This document shows positions 9,869 to 22,904 of a stretch of DNA of 64,000 nt, one piece after another. Under the pieces are notes generated by a model. The model saw only the letters and a program-made list of their open reading frames with translations. It was not told where the DNA came from and did no database searches. How positions within the stretch are numbered: position 1 is the stretch's first letter; each line of letters begins with the position of its first letter. Origin of the DNA: UBA10649 sp963755335 (GTDB taxonomy: Bacteria > Actinomycetota > Actinomycetes > S36-B12); assembly GCA_963755335.1 (NCBI GenBank), contig CAVWJW010000008.1, forward strand, positions 434,001-498,000. Reading direction: 5' to 3'. The position numbers were made by a program, and so were the translations under genes.

Positions 9869-10546
9869 ATGGCACGGCCGAACAAGGCGAACAACGTCGC
9901 CGAGCTCGCCGACCACTTCCGCACCTCAAATGCGGCAGTGCTCACCGAGTACCGGGGTCTGACCGTCGCGCAGCTCAAGACGCTGCGTCGCTCGCTCGGA
10001 TCCACGGTTACCTACGCGGTCGTCAAGAACACCTTGACCAAGATCGCAGCGAAGGAAGCCGGCGTTGCCGGCGTCGACGACCTGCTGGCCGGCCCGAGCG
10101 CGATCGCGTTCGTCAAGGGCGATGCCGTTGACGCGGCCAAGGTCATCAAGAACTTCGCCAAGGAGAACCCGAACCTGGTCATCAAGGGCGGGTACATGGA
10201 TGGCAAGCCGCTCACCGCGGCGGACATCCAGAAGATCGCCGACCTGGAGTCGCGCGAGGTCCTGCTCTCGAAGCTGGCCGGCGCGATGAAGGCCAAGCAG
10301 TCGCAGGCAGCAGCACTGTTCGCGGCCCCGCTGGCCAAGACTGCACGCGCCCTGGGTGCGCTGCAGGCCAAGCTCGAGTCCGATCCGTCGGCGGTCGCCG
10401 CCGCTGCACCCGCCGCGGAGGAGGTGGTCGAGGCAGCAGCCGAGACCGTCGAGCCCGCAGCAACCGAAGAGGTCGCTGCTCCCGCAGAGGCCGTCACCGA
10501 AGCCGAGACGCCCGCCGTGGCAGTCGAGGAAACCACCGAGGGCTGA
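9869..10546 (+). CDS. rplJ: 50S ribosomal protein L10
   Basis: uL10 anchors the L7/L12 stalk to the L11 region of 23S rRNA. The start is ATG 9869 (MARPNKANNVAELADHF), with AAAGGAG eight bases before; the longer open frame upstream overlaps the leader. The core (TEYRGLTVAQLKTLRRSL, VVKNTLTKIA) and the C-terminal L12-binding helix are present. At 225 residues it is longer than the usual 165-180: about 50 residues of Ala/Glu-rich tail follow, a trait of some actinobacteria. rplL follows after 44 bases. Confidence 0.97.
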   Translation: MARPNKANNVAELADHFRTSNAAVLTEYRGLTVAQLKTLRRSLGSTVTYAVVKNTLTKIAAKEAGVAGVDDLLAGPSAIAFVKGDAVDAAKVIKNFAKENPNLVIKGGYMDGKPLTAADIQKIADLESREVLLSKLAGAMKAKQSQAAALFAAPLAKTARALGALQAKLESDPSAVAAAAPAAEEVVEAAAETVEPAATEEVAAPAEAVTEAETPAVAVEETTEG

Positions 10547-10590
10547 GGCCCACCCGGCCCTCGGCCGGATTTACCTGAAAGGACGCCACC

Positions 10591-10977
10591 ATGGCGAAGT
10601 TGAGCACCGATGAGCTTCTCGACGCGTTCAAGGAAATGACGCTGCTCGAGCTCTCTGATTTCGTGAAGCTGTTCGAGGAGACGTTCGACGTCACCGCTGC
10701 CGCGCCGGTCGCGGTTGCGGCTGCTGCCCCCGCGGGCGGCGGCGGCGCCGAAGCCGCTGCCGAGCAGGATGAGTTCGACGTCATCCTCGAGGCTGCTGGC
10801 GAGAACAAGATCCCGGTCATCAAGGAGGTGCGCGCACTCACCAACCTCGGTCTCAAGGAGGCCAAGGACCTGGTCGAGGCCGCTCCCAAGGCTGTCCTGG
10901 AGAAGGTCAACAAGGAGGCCGCAGAGAAGGCCAAGGAGACCCTCGAGGGCGCCGGCGCCAAGGTCACCCTGAAGTAG
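10591..10977 (+). CDS. rplL: 50S ribosomal protein L7/L12
   Basis: bL12 (128 residues) is the multi-copy stalk protein that recruits translational GTPases. The N-terminal dimerisation domain (TDELLDAFKEMTLLELSDFVK) is joined by an Ala/Gly hinge to the C-terminal globular domain (EFDVILEAAGENKIPVIKEV, GLKEAKDLVEAAPKAV). The start ATG follows GAAAGGA. It ends 12 bases before a strong terminator. Confidence 0.98.
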   Translation: MAKLSTDELLDAFKEMTLLELSDFVKLFEETFDVTAAAPVAVAAAAPAGGGGAEAAAEQDEFDVILEAAGENKIPVIKEVRALTNLGLKEAKDLVEAAPKAVLEKVNKEAAEKAKETLEGAGAKVTLK

Positions 10978-10989
10978 CACGAACAGCAC

Positions 10990-11021
10990 AGAAGGGGCGG
11001 TCCATTGGGACCGCCCCTTCT
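10990..11021 (+). terminator. Terminator after rplJL
   Basis: A perfect 14-base inverted repeat (AGAAGGGGCGGTCC / GGACCGCCCCTTCT) with an ATTG loop begins 12 bases after the rplL stop. It ends the rplJL unit. Confidence 0.92.
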
Positions 11022-11095
11022 GCATGCCCGCTCGCGGTCGGGTCTTCGCCGGGCGCTGGCTGCAATGATGCAGGGCAGCGCCGAGGGGGTCTCAC

Positions 11096-12213
11096 ATGGA
11101 GCTCGACTTCAATGCAGCCTCGTACAACACGCTGAGCGCACGACTCCAGAGCCTGCACGACATGCTGCTGATCGTTCATCCGGATATCGAGCGGGTGGCG
11201 TGTGCCCTGTACGACGCGACGGATGCCCTGCTCAAGACGTTCATCAACTCCACCCTCAACGGCGAGGCCATCCGGTCCTACCAGTACAAGCTCAGCGACA
11301 GTGAGTCCCTGAGCTACCTGGCACGTACGCGCGAGCTGCGGCACCTGACCGACATCCAGAACACGCTGCTCCCGTCGAGCGCGCACTCGGCCTACGTCCT
11401 GAGGGAGGGGTTCGAGTCGTCGTTCACGGTGCCCATGCAGCACCAGGGCGACTTCCTCGGCTTCATCTTCTTCGACTCGCGGCAGCTCGACACCTTCACG
11501 CCGGAGGTGCGGCGCGAACTGCTGCTGTACGCGAACCTGCTCACGATGGCGATCGCGAACGAGCTGATCGCCGTCCGCTCGATCATCGGGACGATGCGGA
11601 TCGCCCGTGAGTTCACCGAGATGCGCGATATCGAGACCGGCGCCCATCTGGCCCGGATGTCGCGCTTCGCCCGACTCGTGGCCCGGATGGTGGCGCCCGG
11701 TGCCGACCGGCCTGACGAGTTCGTCGAGCACGTCTTCCTGTACGCCCCGTTGCACGACATCGGGAAGATCGGGATCCCGGACGCCATCCTGCTCAAGCCC
11801 GGTCCGCTGACGAACGCGGAATGGGTGATCATGAAGTTGCACACGACGATGGGCCGAGAGATGGTCGACCGCATCTCCGCCGACCTGCACCTGGACTACC
11901 TGCCCGATCAGAGCATCCTGCAGAACATCGTGGAGCTGCACCACGAGGCGCTCGACGGCAGCGGCTACCCGCACGGACTCGTCGGAGAGGCGATTCCCCT
12001 GGAGGCCCGGATCGTCGCGGTCGCCGACGTGTTCGACGCCCTGACCGCGAGCGCCCCTACAAGGAGCCGTGGCCGATCCCGGCAGCGATCGACGAACTGC
12101 GCCGCATGGTGGATGACGGCCGGATTGATGGCACCTGCGTCGAGGCCGCGGTGGACAACCGTGACGAGGCCGAGGAGATCAAGCAGCGGCTGCCTGAGGC
12201 CTCCCCGGCCTGA
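11096..12213 (+). CDS. GAF and HD-GYP domain protein, likely cyclic dinucleotide phosphodiesterase, one frameshift
   Basis: The first 170 residues look like a GAF-type sensory domain (SSFTVPMQHQGDFLGFIFFD). The rest is an HD-GYP domain with the metal motif HDIGKIGIPD and the family motif HHEALDGSGYP, plus VAVADVFDALT. HD-GYP proteins hydrolyse cyclic di-GMP or related dinucleotides; with no response-regulator domain, the GAF part is the likely signal input. Near 12046 one base is missing, so that DALTSERPYKEPWP is split; the corrected protein is about 372 residues. No promoter is obvious in the 74 bases after the rplL terminator. It converges on the MFS gene with only 8 bases between the stops. 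Confidence 0.88.
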
Positions 12214-12221
12214 TCGCGGGC

Positions 12222-13841
12222 CTACTCGACCATCATCGGCGGGTGATCGGTGTCCTTGTCACTGCGCAGGTGCAGGTCCTTGAGCATGAGGGAGAACACG
12301 AACCCGAGTGCGAGGATCGGCACGGCCGTGAGGAACACCGAGCTCAGTGCACCGGTGAAGGCTTCGAGCACCAACGGCTTTATCGTCGGCGGGAGCGTCG
12401 AGATCTTCGACATGGCGCTGGTCATGTCGGAGATGTTCGCGCTGCTGGCGGCGCCCGACGGCAGGTGCGAGATCAGCTCCTGGGTCAGGCGGGACGTCAT
12501 GATCGCGCCGAACAGCGCCGTGCCGATGGTGCCGCCGACCGAGCGGAAGAAGGTCGACCCACTGGTGGCCACGCCGACATCGCGCGGGTTCACGGAGTTC
12601 TGCACGGCGATGATGAGCACCTGCATGACATTGCCGATGCCCAGGCCGAGGATGAACAGGTACGCGGCGAGCTGCCAGTAGGGCGTATCGACCTGGATGG
12701 TCGACAGCAGGTACATGCCGATGGTGGCCAGGGCGGTGCCGACGATCGGGAAGATCTTGTAGCGGCCCATGAGCGAGATGAGTCGACCGGAGACGACCGA
12801 CGCGATCAGCAGGCCGGCCATCATCGGCAGGAGCTGGAGTCCGGCCTGTGTGGGAGAGGACCCCTGGACGACCTGCAGGAACAGCGGCATGAACACGATG
12901 GCGCCGAACATGGCCAGGCCCACGATGAACCCGATGATGCTTGTCGTCCGGAACACCGAGTTCTTGAACAGGGCCATCGGCACGATGGGCTCGGGAACCC
13001 GCAGCTGTCGGAGCACGAATGCCACGAGCAGTGCGAGGGTCACGAGCGACATCCCGATGATCGCCGGTGAGTTCCAGTCGTAGCGGTTCCCGCCCCATTC
13101 GAAGATCAGCAGCAGGAGGCTGACGCCGGCGACCAGCAGGACCGCGCCGAAGTAGTCGATGATGTGGTTGACGCGCCGCTTCGGCACCTGCAGGACCGTC
13201 GTGATGACGATGAACGCGGCGATGCCGATCGGCAGGTTGATGTAGAAGATCCAGCGCCAGCTGAGGCTGTCGACGAAGAATCCGCCGAGCAGGGGCCCCG
13301 CGATGCTGGCGACGGCGAAGACCGCGCCGAAGAGTCCGGTGTACTTGCCGCGCTCGCGCGGAGGGATGATGTCGGCGATCACGGCCATCACCAGGACCAT
13401 GAGTCCGCCGCCGCCGAGGCCTTGAATGCCTCGGGTGACGATGAGCATCCCCATCGACTGAGACGCGCCAGCCAGGAGCGAGCCCACCAGGAAGATGACG
13501 ATGGCGGCCTGCAGCATGATCTTGCGCCCGTAGAGGTCGGAGATCTTGCCCCAGATCGGCGTCGACGCCGTTGAGGCGAGCAGGTAGGCCGTCACGACCC
13601 ACGACAGCTGAGACAGGCCGTTGAGGTCGCTGGTGATGCGGGGGAGCGCCGTCGACACGATCGTCTGATCGAGGGCCGCCAGAAACATGGTCAGCATCAG
13701 GGCGGCCATGGTGAGGCCGAGGCGGCCGCCGTGGATCAGGTCGTGATCGGGGGCGCCCTCGGCGATGAGCGTGGACTCGGGATCGGTCGTGTCGATCGGG
13801 TCCGGCTCCTGGTCGAGCGCCGTGGGTGGTGCGTCGGTCAT
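12222..13841 (-). CDS. DHA2-family MFS drug efflux transporter (EmrB/QacA type)
   Basis: This 539-residue protein has about 14 hydrophobic segments, as in the DHA2 proton antiporters. Motif C-like and motif A-like regions are visible: LDQTIVSTALPRI in helix 1, WGKISDLYGRK in the first cytoplasmic loop, and GIQGLGGGGLM. I chose ATG 13841 (MTDAPPTALDQEPDP) because GAGGAAG precedes it; the open frame extends upstream only through the marR gene. The start overlaps the marR stop (ATGA), so both are translated from one message, and the pump is presumably controlled by that repressor. The substrate is unknown; cationic drugs, dyes or toxic acids are usual for the family. Confidence 0.92.
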   Translation of the reverse strand: MTDAPPTALDQEPDPIDTTDPESTLIAEGAPDHDLIHGGRLGLTMAALMLTMFLAALDQTIVSTALPRITSDLNGLSQLSWVVTAYLLASTASTPIWGKISDLYGRKIMLQAAIVIFLVGSLLAGASQSMGMLIVTRGIQGLGGGGLMVLVMAVIADIIPPRERGKYTGLFGAVFAVASIAGPLLGGFFVDSLSWRWIFYINLPIGIAAFIVITTVLQVPKRRVNHIIDYFGAVLLVAGVSLLLLIFEWGGNRYDWNSPAIIGMSLVTLALLVAFVLRQLRVPEPIVPMALFKNSVFRTTSIIGFIVGLAMFGAIVFMPLFLQVVQGSSPTQAGLQLLPMMAGLLIASVVSGRLISLMGRYKIFPIVGTALATIGMYLLSTIQVDTPYWQLAAYLFILGLGIGNVMQVLIIAVQNSVNPRDVGVATSGSTFFRSVGGTIGTALFGAIMTSRLTQELISHLPSGAASSANISDMTSAMSKISTLPPTIKPLVLEAFTGALSSVFLTAVPILALGFVFSLMLKDLHLRSDKDTDHPPMMVE

Positions 13842-14323
13842 GCGTGCTTCCTCTCGTTGGCCGCGAGGCCCTGAACGAATCTGTCGAGCAGGCTTGCGAA
13901 GGTGGTCATGTCGTCTGCGGTCCAGCCGTCGGTGGCCGCCTCGAACTGCCGGACTCGGGTGGTGATCTGCTCCCGAGCGGCGGCGTCGCCGTCCGGGGTG
14001 AGTTCGAGGAGATGGGCGCGACGGTCGGCGGAGTCCGGAATCCGGCGCACCAGCCCGTCCGACTCGAGTGTCGCGACGTGTCGGCTCACCGTCGACTGGT
14101 CGAGGTGGAGCGCCTGGGCGAGGTCGCAGGCCCGCGTCGAGCCCCCGCTGGCCAGGCGCATCAGGAGCGGAGCGGAGGCGGCCGGGTCGGCGGGCCCCCT
14201 GCGGACCGCGCCCATCAGGTCGACCAGCGATCCGACCACGGCGGCCGATGCGGGGCTGGCGGCCACGGAGGTCACCAGGCGGCGAGCGGCAGCGGCCTGC
14301 TCGGGATTGTGTGCTTGCACCAT
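13838..14323 (-). CDS. MarR-family transcriptional repressor
   Basis: The 161-residue protein has a winged helix-turn-helix (DLAQALHLDQSTVSRHVATLESDGLVRRIPDSADRRAHLLELT) of MarR type; the RIPDSADRRA turn is the wing. I start it at ATG 14323 (MVQAHNPE), where a TACATT -10 box lies six bases upstream, suggesting a leaderless message; GTG 14347 is an alternative with no ribosome-binding site. The repressor is the first gene of a marR-MFS pair and its start codon lies inside a perfect palindrome, so self-repression relieved by a ligand is likely. Confidence 0.92.
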   Translation of the reverse strand: MVQAHNPEQAAAARRLVTSVAASPASAAVVGSLVDLMGAVRRGPADPAASAPLLMRLASGGSTRACDLAQALHLDQSTVSRHVATLESDGLVRRIPDSADRRAHLLELTPDGDAAAREQITTRVRQFEAATDGWTADDMTTFASLLDRFVQGLAANERKHA

Positions 14324-14358
14324 GCAAGTAATGTACCCCAGGGTCACGTGTTGGTCAC
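14314..14358 (-). promoter_or_regulatory. marR-MFS promoter with overlapping MarR-type operator
   Basis: On the reverse strand GTGACC (14358-14353), a 17-base spacer and TACATT (14335-14330) form a promoter. The perfect palindrome CTTGCA-N3-TGCAAG (14314-14328) lies between the -10 box and the start codon and covers ATG 14323. This is the classic place for a MarR repressor to block transcription. The palindrome is seen directly; the binding is inferred. Confidence 0.75.
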
Positions 14359-14559
14359 GACAGGGGTGGAAAACCCGGTTGGTGCTTGACGTTCGGCGAT
14401 TTCCCCGTCACCATCCTTCTGCGTGGCCTAGTGCTGCGTGTGGTCCCGGGGCCTCGGCCCGCTCGACGAGGACCCGCCTGAGGTGTCCGGCGCAGCTTCG
14501 CTGTCGCCGCCGCGTCACCGAGGTCGGGTCGATGATGAGCGACGACCGTCCCTCCGGGT
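14359..14559 (+). other. Gap between marR and the rpoB promoter
   Basis: No gene is supported here. TTGACG at 14386 could be a -35 box but lacks a clear -10 partner (CACCAT at 14409). The rest is GC-rich sequence without an obvious hairpin or start. Confidence 0.5.
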
Positions 14560-14588
14560 TAGACAGCGGTGTGCCCGTCGGGTATGCT
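14560..14588 (+). promoter_or_regulatory. rpoBC promoter
   Basis: TAGACA (14560) and TATGCT (14583) are separated by exactly 17 bases, a good match to the housekeeping sigma consensus. The start of transcription would be near 14595, leaving a leader of about 137 bases before rpoB. Confidence 0.75.
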
Positions 14589-14731
14589 GTCGCTTTGCCC
14601 TGCCCTCCAACCCCTGCCGCCTTGATTCGTCGTGTCCCGCTGCTCGTCGGTGGGAACTTGACAGCTCAAGGCTTCCGAGGCGTGGACGGGTGGCGCGCGC
14701 AGTACCCGCCGCACCGTGGAAGGAACTGATC

Positions 14732-17700
14732 TTGGCCGCCTCGCGTTCTGACGTAACGCCGCTGTCCCCGGGATTGACCCGGGTCTCCTTCGCCAAGATC
14801 CGGGAGCCGCTCGCGGTCCCGGATCTCCTGGCCCTCCAGACCGCCAGTTTCGACTGGCTCCTCGGGGGTGACGAGTGGCGTGCCCGGGTGGACGCCCAGA
14901 TCGCCGCCGGCAACACCGAGATCCCGCAGGCCTCCGGCCTCACCGAGATCTTCGAGGAGATCAGCCCGATCGAGGACTTCGCCGGGTCGATGTCGCTGTC
15001 GTTCCGCGACCATCGCTTCGAGCCGCCGAAGTACACCGTCGACCAGTGCCGTGAGAAGGACTTCACGTACGCTGCGCCGCTGTTCGTCACCGCGGAGTTC
15101 ATGAACAACGAGACCGGCGAGATCAAGTCGCAGACGGTCTTCATGGGCGACTTCCCGCTGATGACCAACAAGGGCACCTTCATCATCAACGGCACCGAGC
15201 GTGTCGTGGTGTCGCAGCTGGTCCGTTCGCCGGGCGTGTACTTCGAGCGCTCCGTCGACAAGGCCACCGACAAGGACGTCTTCGTCTCGAAGATCATCCC
15301 CAGCCGTGGTGCCTGGCTCGAGTTCGAGATCGACAAGAAGGACCTCGTCGCCGTCCGCGTCGACCGCAAGCGCAAGCAGCCGGTCACCGTGCTGCTGAAG
15401 GCCCTCGGCATGACCCGCGAGGAGATCGTCGAGCGCTTCGGCCAGTACGAGACCTTCATGGCCACGCTCGAGAAGGACAACATCGGCAGCCAGGAAGACG
15501 CGCTGCTCGACATCTACCGCAAGCTGCGTCCGGGCGAACCGCCGACGGTCGACAACGCACGCAACCTGCTCGACAACTTCTACTTCAACCCCAAGCGCTA
15601 CGACCTCGCGAAGGTCGGCCGCTACAAGGTGAACAAGAAGCTCAGCCTCGACCTGCCGCTCGACCAGAGCGTCCTCACCCGTGAGGACATCGTCGCGACG
15701 ATCGAGTATCTGGTGCGCCTGCACGCCGGCCTCACGACCATCGAGGGCCCGCGTGGCGAGGTCGTCTGCGAGACCGACGACATCGACCACTTCGGCAACC
15801 GTCGTCTTCGCACCGTCGGCGAGCTGATCCAGAACCAGATCCGCACCGGTCTGTCCCGCATGGAGCGCGTCGTCCGCGAGCGCATGACCACGCAGGACGT
15901 CGAGGCGATCACGCCGCAGACCCTGATCAACATCCGCCCCGTGGTGGCCTCGATCAAGGAGTTCTTCGGCACGTCGCAGCTGTCGCAGTTCATGGACCAG
16001 ACGAACCCGCTGTCGGGCCTGACCCACAAGCGCCGCCTGTCGGCGCTAGGCCCGGGCGGCCTGTCCCGCGAGCGCGCCGGCTTCGAGGTTCGCGACGTGC
16101 ACCCCTCGCACTACGGCCGCATGTGCCCCATCGAGACCCCTGAAGGCCCGAACATCGGCCTGATCGGCTCGCTGGCCACGTACGCCCGCATCAACGCGTT
16201 CGGTTTCGTCGAGACCCCGTACCGCAAGGTCACCAAGGGCAAGGTCACCGACCAGGTCGACTACCTGACTGCGGACGAGGAGGACCTGCACATCGTCGCG
16301 CAGGCCAACACCGTCCTCGGTCCGGACGGCACCATGGTCGAGGAGCGCGTCCTGTGCCGTCGCAAGGGCGGCGAGGTCGACTACATCGTCCCGTCCGAGG
16401 TCGACTACATGGACGTGTCGCCGCGCCAGCTCTGGTCGGTCGCCACGGCGATGATCCCGTTCCTCGAGCACGACGACGCGAACCGCGCGCTGATGGGCTC
16501 GAACATGCAGCGCCAGGCCGTGCCGCTGCTGCGCTCTGAGGCTCCCCTCGTCGGCACCGGCATGGAGTTCCGCGCCGCGTACGACGCAGGCGATGTCATC
16601 AAGGCCGAGCAGGCCGGTGTCGTGTCCGAGGTGTCGGCCGACTCGGTCACCCTCGCCAACGACGACGGCTCCTACCGCACCTACCGGCTCGAGAAGTTCC
16701 ACCGCTCGAACCAGGGCACGTGCTTCAACCACCGGCCGATCGTGGCCGAGGGCGAGCGTGTCGAGAAGGGCCAGGTCGTTGCTGACGGCCCGTCCACCGA
16801 CCTCGGTGAGATGGCGCTCGGCCGCAACCTGCTGGTCGCCTTCATGTCGTGGGAGGGCCACAACTACGAGGACGCGATCATCCTCAACCAGCGTCTGGTG
16901 CAGGACGACGTCCTCTCCTCCATCCACATCGAGGAGCACGAGGTCGACGCCCGCGACACGAAGCTGGGCCCGGAGGAGATCACCCGCGACATCCCGAACG
17001 TGTCGGAGGAGGTGCTCGCCGACCTCGACGAGCGCGGCATCATCCGCATCGGCGCTGACGTGGTCACCGGTGACATCCTGGTCGGCAAGGTCACGCCCAA
17101 GGGCGAGACCGAGCTCACCCCCGAGGAGCGCCTGCTGCGCGCGATCTTCGGCGAGAAGGCGCGCGAGGTGCGCGACACGTCGCTGAAGGTGCCGCACGGC
17201 GAGTCCGGCAAGGTCATCGGCGTCCGTGTCTTCGACATCGACGAGGGTGACGAGCTGCCCCCGGGCGTCAACCGCCTCGTGCGCGTCTACATCGCGCAGA
17301 AGCGCAAGATCACCGAGGGCGACAAGCTCGCCGGCCGACACGGCAACAAGGGCGTCATCGCCAAGATCCTGCCCCCCGAGGACATGCCGTTCCTCGAGGA
17401 CGGGACCCCGGTCGACGTCGTGCTCAACCCGCTCGGTGTCCCAGGCCGCATGAACATCGGCCAGATCCTCGAGACGCACCTGGGCTGGGCCGCCTCTGCC
17501 GGCTGGGAGGTCGACCCCGCTGATCCGCGCGGTGCCCGCCTGCCGGAGGAGGCCAAGTCGGTCCCGCGCAAGACGAAGGTCGCCACGCCGGTCTTCGACG
17601 GCGCTCGCGAGGAGGAGCTCGCGCTCGTCCTCGACTCGACCCGCGTCACGGACGATGGCCTCAAGCTGGTCGGCAACGACGGCAAGGCGCACCTGTTCGA

Positions 17701-18196
17701 CGGCCGAAGCGGCGAGCCCATCCCGGGCCGCATCGCGGTGGGCTACATCTACATCCTCAAGCTGCTGCACCTGGTCGACGACAAGATCCACGCCCGTTCG
17801 ACCGGCCCGTACTCGATGATCACCCAGCAGCCGCTGGGTGGCAAGGCGCAGTTCGGTGGCCAGCGCTTCGGCGAGATGGAGGTGTGGGCCCTCGAGGCGT
17901 ACGGCGCTGCCTACGCCCTGCAGGAGCTCCTCACCATCAAGTCCGACGACGTGCTCGGTCGCGTCAAGGTCTACGAGGCAATCGTCAAGGGCGAGAACAT
18001 CCCCGAGCCGGGCATCCCGGAGTCGTTCAAGGTTCTCGTCAAGGAGATGCAGTCGTTGTGCCTCAACGTGGAGGTGCTGTCTTCCGACGGCATGTCCATC
18101 GAGATGCGCGACACCGACGACGACGTCTTCCGCGCGGCCGAGGAACTCGGCATCGACCTGTCACGGCGTGAGCCCAGCAGCGTTGAAGAGCTCTAG
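14732..18196 (+). CDS. rpoB: RNA polymerase beta subunit
   Basis: RpoB (1154 residues) forms the catalytic pincer of RNA polymerase with RpoC. I chose TTG 14732 (LAASRSDVTPLSPG) because GGAAGGA lies seven bases upstream and the protein then aligns with actinobacterial RpoB at RVSFAKIREPL. The rifampicin region reads SQLSQFMDQTNPLSGLTHKR with RRLSALGPGG: the Asp, His and Ser of the resistance hot spots are wild type, so the enzyme should be rifampicin sensitive. The C-terminal clamp region (GGKAQFGGQRFGEMEVWALEAYG) is intact. The frame is unbroken over 3.4 kb. rpoC starts 56 bases later. Confidence 0.98.
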   Translation: MAASRSDVTPLSPGLTRVSFAKIREPLAVPDLLALQTASFDWLLGGDEWRARVDAQIAAGNTEIPQASGLTEIFEEISPIEDFAGSMSLSFRDHRFEPPKYTVDQCREKDFTYAAPLFVTAEFMNNETGEIKSQTVFMGDFPLMTNKGTFIINGTERVVVSQLVRSPGVYFERSVDKATDKDVFVSKIIPSRGAWLEFEIDKKDLVAVRVDRKRKQPVTVLLKALGMTREEIVERFGQYETFMATLEKDNIGSQEDALLDIYRKLRPGEPPTVDNARNLLDNFYFNPKRYDLAKVGRYKVNKKLSLDLPLDQSVLTREDIVATIEYLVRLHAGLTTIEGPRGEVVCETDDIDHFGNRRLRTVGELIQNQIRTGLSRMERVVRERMTTQDVEAITPQTLINIRPVVASIKEFFGTSQLSQFMDQTNPLSGLTHKRRLSALGPGGLSRERAGFEVRDVHPSHYGRMCPIETPEGPNIGLIGSLATYARINAFGFVETPYRKVTKGKVTDQVDYLTADEEDLHIVAQANTVLGPDGTMVEERVLCRRKGGEVDYIVPSEVDYMDVSPRQLWSVATAMIPFLEHDDANRALMGSNMQRQAVPLLRSEAPLVGTGMEFRAAYDAGDVIKAEQAGVVSEVSADSVTLANDDGSYRTYRLEKFHRSNQGTCFNHRPIVAEGERVEKGQVVADGPSTDLGEMALGRNLLVAFMSWEGHNYEDAIILNQRLVQDDVLSSIHIEEHEVDARDTKLGPEEITRDIPNVSEEVLADLDERGIIRIGADVVTGDILVGKVTPKGETELTPEERLLRAIFGEKAREVRDTSLKVPHGESGKVIGVRVFDIDEGDELPPGVNRLVRVYIAQKRKITEGDKLAGRHGNKGVIAKILPPEDMPFLEDGTPVDVVLNPLGVPGRMNIGQILETHLGWAASAGWEVDPADPRGARLPEEAKSVPRKTKVATPVFDGAREEELALVLDSTRVTDDGLKLVGNDGKAHLFDGRSGEPIPGRIAVGYIYILKLLHLVDDKIHARSTGPYSMITQQPLGGKAQFGGQRFGEMEVWALEAYGAAYALQELLTIKSDDVLGRVKVYEAIVKGENIPEPGIPESFKVLVKEMQSLCLNVEVLSSDGMSIEMRDTDDDVFRAAEELGIDLSRREPSSVEEL

Positions 18197-18252
18197 GACC
18201 TAGAGACACCTCAAGCCAACAGACGACCGAAACGAACGAAGGACACCACAAC

Positions 18253-22125
<3,873 letters not shown>

Positions 22126-22146
22126 GGGCACAGCACCCCACCGATC

Positions 22147-22184
22147 GAGGGAGGGGAGTCACCACACGGCGGCTCCCCTCCCTC
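22147..22184 (+). terminator. Terminator after rpoBC
   Basis: A perfect 12-base inverted repeat (GAGGGAGGGGAG / CTCCCCTCCCTC) with a 14-base loop lies 21 bases after the rpoC stop. Confidence 0.9.
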
Positions 22185-22267
22185 GTCGTCTGGGGTCGTT
22201 GCCAGCGGAGCCATCAAGTCGATCCGACACCCGCCCGGTGCGTGAGGGCAGCGGTTACAGTTGCGCC

Positions 22268-22822
22268 ATGACTGACGAGAACGCCTACGAAGCCCCGCCC
22301 GCTGCCGAGAACGTCGTCGAGCAGGCGGCCGCAGAGATCCCGGCACCCGAGCAGGCGACCGCCCCCGTCGACGCGGTGACCTCCGACGCCCCTGCGCCGG
22401 TCGTCACGCCTCCGCCGGCACCCACCCCTGCTCCGGGCGCCCCGGTCGCCGGTGCCCCCGCACAGTGGCCCTCAGCGGGCTACGCGCCCCCCGCAGCGGC
22501 CCCGGGGACCTATCCGCCGGCTGGCTACGCCTATCAGCAGGCGCCGACGGCACAGACCTCCAGCAACGCCGTCATCGCGATCATCCTCGCGGCGCTCTCC
22601 TGGGCCTTCTGCCCGATCATCGCCGCCATCGTGGCGCTGATCTTCGCCCATCAGGCGAGCAAGGAGATCGAGGCCTCGGGTGGCCGGATCCAGGGACAGG
22701 GGCTGGTGACGGCGTCCCGCTGGGTCGCCTGGATCAACATCGGCCTGACGGCGGCCATCATCGTCATCGGCGGATTCGTGCTTCTCCTCGTGGCGATCGC
22801 CGGGGGGATGAGCTCGAACTAG
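22268..22822 (+). CDS. Pro/Ala-rich N-terminus plus DUF4190-like membrane domain
   Basis: The first half of this 184-residue protein is low-complexity and rich in Pro, Ala and Glu (APAPVVTPPPAPTPAPGAP, then YPPAGYAYQQ). The second half has two hydrophobic segments (SNAVIAIILAALSWAFCPIIAAIVALIFA and WVAWINIGLTAAIIVIGGFVLLLVAIAGG) around a short loop HQASKEIEASGG, the pattern of DUF4190 proteins. Function is unknown; the Pro-rich arm probably faces the cytoplasm. ATG 22268 follows a TACAGT -10-like box (22256) by six bases, so it may be a leaderless message. It stands alone between the rpoC terminator and the str operon promoter. Confidence 0.75.
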   Translation: MTDENAYEAPPAAENVVEQAAAEIPAPEQATAPVDAVTSDAPAPVVTPPPAPTPAPGAPVAGAPAQWPSAGYAPPAAAPGTYPPAGYAYQQAPTAQTSSNAVIAIILAALSWAFCPIIAAIVALIFAHQASKEIEASGGRIQGQGLVTASRWVAWINIGLTAAIIVIGGFVLLLVAIAGGMSSN

Positions 22823-22874
22823 CCCGCCGGAAGGGGATGAGTCCGACCTCACAGCCCGGCGAGGGGGACCCGTT

Positions 22875-22904
22875 TTGACTCTGTCCAAGGGCGAAGGCTA
22901 ATCT
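22875..22904 (+). promoter_or_regulatory. str operon (rpsL) promoter
   Basis: TTGACT (22875) and TAATCT (22899) are separated by 18 bases and fit the actinobacterial TTGAC / TANNNT pattern. It lies 53 bases after the preceding gene and would give a leader of about 240 bases before rpsL. Confidence 0.75.

Noticed and set aside
14324..14347. Longer MarR start at GTG 14347
   Set aside because: No ribosome-binding site precedes it, and the -10 box TACATT would then lie inside the coding region.
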